From contig CAUHCL010000070.1 in the NCBI GenBank assembly GCA_959604655.1, positions 1 to 11,439 on the forward strand: a DNA stretch of 11,439 nucleotides, read 5' to 3'. Origin of the DNA: an uncultured Alistipes sp. Lineage in GTDB: Bacteria; Bacteroidota; Bacteroidia; Bacteroidales; Rikenellaceae. Positions 6,431 through 11,439 of this stretch are shown here, one piece after another (position 1 is the stretch's first letter; each line of letters starts with the position of its first letter). Below the pieces are notes generated by a model. That model was not told where the DNA came from, made no database searches, and worked only from the letters and a program-made list of their open reading frames with translations. The translations under genes were made by a program, and so were the position numbers.

Positions 6431-7870
6431 CTACATAGGCTGATGCTCGGGGCGCAGCAGGTCGAGGACCGTCTTTACGGGCGAGAAGGTCTCGGCGGGA
6501 ACCTCGACGAAAACGGTGTTCCAGTCGGCCATCGATCCGTTCCACAGTCCGGGCAGCTCCTGGGCGCGCAGCTCGCGGCCGCCGCTCGACTTCGACGATA
6601 TGAAGCCCGTGGCGGGGTCGGTGTATCGCGTGAGGTCGAACTTGCCTCCGCGCGAGTTCTTCACGCCGCACACTATGTCGACGGGATTGAAATAGCTTGC
6701 CGCTTTCATCAGGTCGGCATTCTCGGGCGCTATCTGGCTCGACTCGGCTATCTGCAACGACTCGATGCCATCCTTGCCTGCCACCCAGAACGGACCGCCG
6801 CCCGGTTCGCCTTCGTTGCGCACCATGCCGCACACGCGCATGGGGCGGTCGAGTATACGTTTGAGCATGGCCGAAGTGTAGTTCTCGGGGAGCTTCACGC
6901 ACAGCTTCTTCTCGATGAACTCGGCTATCGGCGTCGGGTCGTCGCAGCCGACCTCCAGCACCTTCAGATATTCGAACGCCTGCGACTGAAGCTCCAGCAG
7001 TATGCCCGCCAGGGCCTTTTTGTATTTTATGGTCGGGCCGCGCCGCTCGTCGGTGGTGATGTTGTCGATGTTCTTCACGAAGATCACGTCGGCGTCGATG
7101 TCGTTGAGGTTCTCGATCAGCGCGCCGTGACCCGCGGGGCGGAACAGCAGCTCGCCCGATTCGGTACGGAACGGCGTGTTGTCGGGATTGACGGCTATGG
7201 TGTCGGTGGCGGGTTTCTGCACCGAGAACGACACGTCGTACTTGACGCCGAAACGTTCCTCGTAGTAGGGCTGCGTGGCGCCCAGCACATCCCAGAAGCC
7301 GCCCATATGTTCGGCCGAGACGGTAAAGTGGATATGTACCGTGTCGCCCGAGCGGGCGTACGCCGCGCCCTCCACCAGGTGTTCCTCCACGGCCTTGCGG
7401 CCTCCGTCGGGATAGGCGTGGAACGTGACCAGACCCTTGGGCTTCGAGCCGTAGCAGAGTCCGCATTTTATGATGGCCTCCACGATCTCCTTGTCCGACG
7501 ATTCGGCGTTGACGTGGTGCGAGAGCTCGGGCCAGAAGGCGAATTTTTCGATGTTGGCCAGCAGGGTGTCGATCCCCTTGCCGCGGCGGCCGTCATTGAC
7601 GAACTCGAACAGCTCCTTGAACATTCGCGTGGCGGCACCCGACGCGGGTACGAACTTCACGACCCTGAGTCGGCGCGCCTCGTCGTCGTAGCGCGCTTCG
7701 GCGCGTGCTATATCATCCTCGGCGAGCACCTCGATGCCGTCGCCTGCGGCTGCCGCGCGCACGATGGGAAGATAGGGGAATCCGTTGCGGAAATTCTCGA
7801 TTTGCCGCTCGACCCGCTCTCGGGTGAGTCCGTGTTTCTCGATCTGTGATAAGTCCTCCTTGCTGAACAT
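6431..7870 (-). CDS. DUF4301 family protein; possible sugar-nucleotide pyrophosphorylase
   Basis: A 479-residue soluble protein without signal peptide or membrane segment, recognised as DUF4301, a family found mainly in Bacteroidetes with no function assigned that I know of. Motifs visible in order are VPASGAATRMFK (74-85), like a nucleotidyltransferase G-x-G-T-R-x-K loop; RPAGHGALIENL (244-255), like the PxGHG nucleotide-binding loop of UDP-sugar pyrophosphorylases; FVKNIDNI (264-271), like their metal-binding V/N-x-DN motif; CGMVRNEGEPGGGPF (347-361); FNPVDIVCGVKN (394-405); and ETFSPVK (460-466), like the FSPLKN motif of UDP-N-acetylhexosamine pyrophosphorylases. The fold and NTP:sugar-1-phosphate activity are inference. 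The start at 7870 is the first ATG of the frame and has an A-rich leader without Shine-Dalgarno. It is divergent from the tricorn gene and convergent with clpB. A long structured leader precedes it. Confidence 0.85.
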   Translation of the reverse strand: MFSKEDLSQIEKHGLTRERVERQIENFRNGFPYLPIVRAAAAGDGIEVLAEDDIARAEARYDDEARRLRVVKFVPASGAATRMFKELFEFVNDGRRGKGIDTLLANIEKFAFWPELSHHVNAESSDKEIVEAIIKCGLCYGSKPKGLVTFHAYPDGGRKAVEEHLVEGAAYARSGDTVHIHFTVSAEHMGGFWDVLGATQPYYEERFGVKYDVSFSVQKPATDTIAVNPDNTPFRTESGELLFRPAGHGALIENLNDIDADVIFVKNIDNITTDERRGPTIKYKKALAGILLELQSQAFEYLKVLEVGCDDPTPIAEFIEKKLCVKLPENYTSAMLKRILDRPMRVCGMVRNEGEPGGGPFWVAGKDGIESLQIAESSQIAPENADLMKAASYFNPVDIVCGVKNSRGGKFDLTRYTDPATGFISSKSSGGRELRAQELPGLWNGSMADWNTVFVEVPAETFSPVKTVLDLLRPEHQPM

Positions 7871-7911
7871 GGTGTGTGAGTTATTTCGTTATTGTTGTTT
7901 TTTCGTTTTTG

Positions 7912-8010
7912 CGACTCTTTAGAGTCGTGCGGGCCGCAGCCTCGCCCCGCGGAGGCCCGCTGCTCACTTGCGTGCGCAAGCGTTCTCCGCAGGCTGCGGC
8001 CCGAGAGTCG
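7912..8010 (-). promoter_or_regulatory. GC-rich nested inverted repeats in the presumed 5' leader of the DUF4301 gene
   Basis: A 12-bp perfect inverted repeat (GGGCCGCAGCCT 7931-7942 with AGGCTGCGGCCC 7991-8002) encloses GCGGA/TCCGC (7949-7953/7986-7990) and CTTGCG-TG-CGCAAG (7967-7980). CGACTCT (7912-7918) can pair with AGAGTCG at 7921-7927 as a small local hairpin. It can instead pair with the identical AGAGTCG at 8004-8010 and extend the long stem outward. In the minus-strand mRNA the local hairpin comes last and is followed by an A-rich stretch of about 40 nt to the ATG. It could be an RNA switch in the leader or a mobile structured repeat. Confidence 0.5.
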
Positions 8011-8052
8011 GTTCCCTCTGCGCCGCCCTGCCGCCGCACACCGAAAATTATT

Positions 8053-8060
8053 CAAATTTA
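8053..8060 (-). promoter_or_regulatory. Candidate -7 promoter element for the DUF4301 gene
   Basis: The minus strand reads TAAATTTG, a perfect match to the Bacteroidetes TAnnTTTG element, in an AT-rich patch. A TTTTCG sequence lies about 22 nt further upstream (8082-8087) as a poor -33 box. Initiation here would give a leader of roughly 175 nt containing the nested hairpins at 7912-8010. Confidence 0.45.
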
Positions 8061-8072
8061 CGAAATATTTCC

Positions 8073-8080
8073 TAACTTTG
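8073..8080 (+). promoter_or_regulatory. Promoter -7 element for the tricorn-like peptidase gene
   Basis: TAACTTTG is a perfect match to TAnnTTTG, 59 nt before the ATG at 8140. The -33 region is AT-rich but has no clear TTTG. The leader would be about 50 nt, with a small hairpin CCGAT-TAATTT-ATCGG (8090-8105). It lies 12 nt from the opposing element of the DUF4301 gene, so polymerases could not occupy both sites at once. Confidence 0.55.
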
Positions 8081-8139
8081 TCGAAAATGCCGATTAATTT
8101 ATCGGTCTTGGTCGGATAATAGACGAAAAACCCGTAAAT

Positions 8140-11100
8140 ATGAAACGATTATCTGTTCTGTCGCTCCTGCTGCTGACCTTCGCTTTGGCCGATGCGTCGC
8201 CGCTGTGGATGCGCTATCCCGCCATTTCGCCCGACGGCCGCACCGTGGCCTTCACCTATAAGGGCAGCATTTATACCGTGCCCGCCGCAGGCGGCGAGGC
8301 GCGGCGGATCACCTCCGACGAGAGCTACGACTACGCTCCCGTGTGGTCGCCCGACTCGAAGACCCTGGCCTATGCCTGCGACCGCTTCGGTAATTTCGAC
8401 ATATTCACGGTGCCCGCCTCGGGCGGCGCTCCGACGCGCCTTACCACCCACTCGGCAGCCGAGATGCCCTATGCCTTCTCGCCCGACGGCAAGAAGATAT
8501 ATTACGGAGCCTCGATCTCCGATCCTGCCGCCAGCGCGCTGTTCCCGAAAGGGTCGATGAGCGAGCTTTACGCCGTGAGCGTCGATGGCGGCCGTCCCGA
8601 ACGCGTGCTCGCCACCCCCGCCGAGGCCGTGAGCTTCACGCGCGACGGCAAGTCGTTCTTCTATCAGGACAAGAAGGGCGGCGAGAACATATGGCGCAAA
8701 CATCATACCTCGTCCATCACGCGCGACATATGGCGTTACGACTTCGCTACGGGGAAGCATACCAACCTTACGGCCCGTGCGGGTGAGGACCGCAACCCCG
8801 TGTATGCCGACGGCGACGGGAAGGTCTATTTCCTGAGCGAGCGCGACGGCACGTTCAACGTGTGGTCGTTCGCCGCCGACGCCCCTGCCGAGGCCAAGCA
8901 GGTGACGCGCTTCAAGAACCACCCCGTGCGGTTCCTCTCGGCGGCGGTCGACGGCACGCTGTGCTTCGGCCATAACGGCGAGATATACACCATGAGCGGC
9001 TCTGGGTCGCCCCGAAAGCTGGACGTGACGATCGTGGACGATTCGCCCGCCGACAAGACCGCGCAGATAGCCGTGAGCGGCGGCGGTTCGGCCGTGGTTT
9101 CGCCCGACGGCAAGCAGATAGCATTCGTTTCGCGCGGCGAGGTGTTCGTCACCGCGGTCGATTACGCCACTACGCGGCGCATAACCGCCACCGCGCAGTC
9201 GGAGGCGTCGCCCGCATTCGCGCCCGACAACCGTACGCTGGCATACGCTTCGGAGCGCGACGGCAAGTGGAATATCTACCAGGCGAAGATCGTGCGCGAC
9301 GACGATCCCGATTTCCCCAACGCCACGCTCATCGAAGAGAAGCCGCTGTTCAAGAACGACGGCGTGGACCGCACCTGCCCGCAGTACTCGCCCGACGGCA
9401 AGAGCCTCGCATTCGTGGAGGACCGCTGCCGTCTTACGGTGCTCGATCTCGCTTCGGGCAAGACCCGCCGCGTGACCGACGGCAGCCGCCATTACTCGAC
9501 CGACGGCCGCATGGACTACTCGTGGTCGCCCGACGGCAAGTGGTTCGCCTTGAGCTACACGGGCAACCGTCACGATCCCTATTCGGACGTGGGTCTGGTG
9601 AGCGCCGAGGGCGGCGAGATATTCAACCTCACCAATACGGGATATTTCGACAGCGATCCGCAGTGGGTGATGGGCGGCAATGCGCTGCTCTTCTCGTCGG
9701 ACCGCTACGGCATGCGCAGCCACGCTTCGTGGGGATCGTTGCAGGACGTGATGATCGTCTACCTCAATCGCAAGACGCATGAACTCGCCCGCATGAACAA
9801 GGAGCAGTACGAGATGTACAAGCAGGGCGAGAAGCGTGCGAAGGAGGCCGAGGCCAAGGCCGAGAAGGAGAAGAAGGCCGACGACGACAAGAAAGACAAG
9901 GACAAGGAGAAGGCCGATGCCGACAAGGCGGAGGCGATCGTGATCGAGCTCGACAACATCGAGGACCGCATCGTGCGCCTCACCCCCTCGTCGGGTTCGC
10001 TGAGCGGTTACACGATGAACAAGGACGGCGAGACGCTTTATTATATAGTGTCGTACGAGGGCTCTTACGATCTGTGGCAGCTCGACCTGCGCGAGCGCAA
10101 CAACAAGGTGTTGCAGAAGTCGAGCGGCGGCGGACGTCTGGTGTGGGACGGTAAGATGGAGAACATGTTCTTGCTTGGCGGCCGCATGAGCAAGTTCAAG
10201 GGCGGCAGCGGCGCGCCGACGGCCGTAGCCGTGCGCGGCGATATGACGCTCGACGCCCGCGCCGAACGCGAATACATGTTCGACCGCATCTACCGTCAGG
10301 AGAAGAGCCGTTTCTATACCGAGACCATGCACGGTGTCGACTGGGAGGCGCTGCGCGACAACTACGCTCGGTTCCTGCCCCATATCGACAACAACTACGA
10401 CTTCGCCGAGATGGCCAGCGAGTGGCTGGGCGAACTGAACGTGTCGCACACGGGATGCAGCTATTCGCGTCCTGCCGACGCTAACGGCGACGTGACGGCC
10501 GATCTGGGCCTTATCTTCGACCTCTCGCGCAAGGGCGACGGCCTGCTTGTGGACGAAGTGATCGCAGGCGGACCTTTCGACCGCGCATCGTCGCAGGTGC
10601 GCGCGGGCGACATAGTGGAGAAGATCGACGGCTGCGCCATAGCCGACGGCGCGGATTTCTATCCCATGCTCAACCGCCGCGCGGGCAAGCGCACGCTGGT
10701 GTCGGTATACCGTCCCGCCGACGGCACGCGCTGGGACGAGGTGGTGACGCCCATATCGCAGGGCCGGCTCTCGGCGCTGCTCTACAAGCGCTGGGTGAAG
10801 CGCCGCGCCGCCGACGTGGAGCGCCTCTCGGGCGGACGGTTAGGATACGTGCACATAGAATCGATGGGCGACCCGAGCTTCCGTACCGTATATGCCGAGA
10901 TACTGGGCCGTTACAACCATTGCGACGGCATAGTGATCGACACCCGCTTCAATGGCGGAGGCCGCCTGCACGAGGATATAGAGATACTTTTCAGCGGCGA
11001 GAAATACCTGACGCAGGTGATCCGCGGCAAGGAGGCGTGCGACATGCCGAGCCGCCGATGGAACAAACCGTCGATAATGATCACGTGCGAGGCCAACTAC

Positions 11101-11412
11101 TCCAACGCTCACGGCACGCCGTGGGTCTACAAGCACATGGGCATAGGCAAGGTGGTGGGCATGCCCGTCCCGGGAACCATGACCAGCGTGTCGTGGGAAC
11201 GTTTGCAGGACCCCACGCTGGTGTTCGGCATACCCGTGATAGGGTATCGTCTCGACGACGGCAGCTACCTTGAAAACACGCAGCTGGAGCCCGACATCGA
11301 GGTGGCCAACTCGCCCGAGGAAATAGTGACGGGCCGCGACGAGCAGCTGGAGACAGCTGTGAGGGAGCTGCTCCGACAGATCGACGAGGATCGTAAAACA
11401 GGGAAGAAGTAA
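8140..11412 (+). CDS. Exported tricorn-like S41 peptidase
   Basis: A 1090-residue homologue of tricorn protease, a peptidase that cleaves oligopeptides; probably periplasmic. A signal peptide (KR followed by a hydrophobic core, likely cut after ALADA near residue 19) precedes WD40/TolB-like propeller repeats with SPDG motifs at about residues 28, 111, 321, 418 and 463. A Lys/Glu/Asp-rich linker (about 552-600) interrupts the second propeller. A PDZ domain (about 785-866) and the S41 core (about 895-1065) follow. Catalytic candidates are Ser769-His770 in ELNVSHTG, nucleophile Ser988 in ANYSNAHG, and Glu1045 in LENTQLEPD, with the oxyanion NGGG at 938-941. Spacings His-Ser (218) and Ser-Glu (57) almost equal those of Thermoplasma tricorn (His746, Ser965, Glu1023). 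The residue after the nucleophile is Asn, where Thermoplasma has Asp. Length is close to archaeal tricorn plus a signal peptide. It has its own promoter element and a gene starting 6 nt downstream. Confidence 0.92.
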   Translation: MKRLSVLSLLLLTFALADASPLWMRYPAISPDGRTVAFTYKGSIYTVPAAGGEARRITSDESYDYAPVWSPDSKTLAYACDRFGNFDIFTVPASGGAPTRLTTHSAAEMPYAFSPDGKKIYYGASISDPAASALFPKGSMSELYAVSVDGGRPERVLATPAEAVSFTRDGKSFFYQDKKGGENIWRKHHTSSITRDIWRYDFATGKHTNLTARAGEDRNPVYADGDGKVYFLSERDGTFNVWSFAADAPAEAKQVTRFKNHPVRFLSAAVDGTLCFGHNGEIYTMSGSGSPRKLDVTIVDDSPADKTAQIAVSGGGSAVVSPDGKQIAFVSRGEVFVTAVDYATTRRITATAQSEASPAFAPDNRTLAYASERDGKWNIYQAKIVRDDDPDFPNATLIEEKPLFKNDGVDRTCPQYSPDGKSLAFVEDRCRLTVLDLASGKTRRVTDGSRHYSTDGRMDYSWSPDGKWFALSYTGNRHDPYSDVGLVSAEGGEIFNLTNTGYFDSDPQWVMGGNALLFSSDRYGMRSHASWGSLQDVMIVYLNRKTHELARMNKEQYEMYKQGEKRAKEAEAKAEKEKKADDDKKDKDKEKADADKAEAIVIELDNIEDRIVRLTPSSGSLSGYTMNKDGETLYYIVSYEGSYDLWQLDLRERNNKVLQKSSGGGRLVWDGKMENMFLLGGRMSKFKGGSGAPTAVAVRGDMTLDARAEREYMFDRIYRQEKSRFYTETMHGVDWEALRDNYARFLPHIDNNYDFAEMASEWLGELNVSHTGCSYSRPADANGDVTADLGLIFDLSRKGDGLLVDEVIAGGPFDRASSQVRAGDIVEKIDGCAIADGADFYPMLNRRAGKRTLVSVYRPADGTRWDEVVTPISQGRLSALLYKRWVKRRAADVERLSGGRLGYVHIESMGDPSFRTVYAEILGRYNHCDGIVIDTRFNGGGRLHEDIEILFSGEKYLTQVIRGKEACDMPSRRWNKPSIMITCEANYSNAHGTPWVYKHMGIGKVVGMPVPGTMTSVSWERLQDPTLVFGIPVIGYRLDDGSYLENTQLEPDIEVANSPEEIVTGRDEQLETAVRELLRQIDEDRKTGKK

Positions 11413-11418
11413 AGGCGC

Positions 11419-11439
11419 ATGATAAGGGAATTTACCGAA
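11419..11439 (+). CDS. Start of the next gene, cut by the window end
   Basis: An ATG lies 6 nt after the tricorn-gene stop and stays open to the window edge, reading MIREFTE. AAAGG lies 3 nt before it, too close for a normal ribosome site. The tight spacing and lack of a terminator suggest an operon with the peptidase gene. The opening resembles many GNAT acetyltransferases, but seven residues cannot support an assignment. Confidence 0.45.

Noticed and set aside
6443..7849. A 468-codon plus-strand frame over the DUF4301 gene
   Set aside because: Nearly the full complement of the DUF4301 gene, explained by its codon bias; no family resemblance.
7876..8119. Small plus-strand frames in the divergent gap
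   Set aside because: They read through the GC-rich nested hairpins, lack ATG starts in a sensible context and overlap the presumed leader and promoters.
8149..10449. A 766-codon open frame antisense to the tricorn-like gene
   Set aside because: Low-complexity Val/Ala/His/Arg composition without recognisable motifs; the opposite frame has a signal peptide, domains and catalytic residues.
1..11439. A defence, secretion or biosynthetic island
   Set aside because: All genes are conserved housekeeping or family-level proteins with uniform composition; no CRISPR array, phage gene or toxin-antitoxin pair is visible.

Overview
The window looks like chromosomal DNA from a high-GC member of the Bacteroidales, most likely Alistipes or a close relative in the Rikenellaceae. 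The support is: perfect TAnnTTTG promoter elements of the Bacteroidetes type in the one AT-rich intergenic patch, A-rich leaders without Shine-Dalgarno sequences, a DUF4301 protein (a family found mainly in Bacteroidetes), an exported tricorn-type S41 peptidase, and ATA as a common isoleucine codon despite high GC. The genus is inferred from these features; there is no rRNA or other direct marker.

Left part (1-3201, plus strand): an apparent operon. It holds the 3' three quarters of dnaX (clamp-loader tau/gamma), then tyrS (tyrosyl-tRNA synthetase), then folB (dihydroneopterin aldolase) starting 2 nt after the tyrS stop. It closes with a textbook intrinsic terminator with a 17-bp stem. dnaX carries an 11-A run exactly at the end of its clamp-loader core. 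A TGA lies immediately after it in the -1 frame, so one gene can probably make both full-length tau and a short gamma.

Middle part (3202-6430): clpB, a monocistronic disaggregase with its own strong terminator. It is flanked by two direct copies of a structured intergenic repeat that share an identical 38-nt core. The downstream copy carries about 79 nt of extra, self-complementary sequence. The region upstream of clpB also holds a hairpin set with alternative pairings, and a direct-repeat/palindrome arrangement just before a possible promoter.

Right part (6431-11439): a divergent pair. On the minus strand is a DUF4301 protein with motifs, in order, that resemble eukaryotic-type UDP-sugar pyrophosphorylases. 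On the plus strand is an exported 1090-residue tricorn-like peptidase with the complete catalytic Ser/His/Ser/Glu set. A further gene starts 6 nt after it and runs off the window. The 269-bp divergent gap holds two back-to-back TAnnTTTG elements. It also holds a GC-rich nested inverted-repeat structure that would form the long 5' leader of the DUF4301 mRNA.

Most of the content is housekeeping: replication, translation, folate synthesis and proteostasis. There is no phage, transposase, CRISPR or defence locus. The interesting material is in the dnaX slippage site, the intergenic structured elements, and the uncharacterised DUF4301 family.
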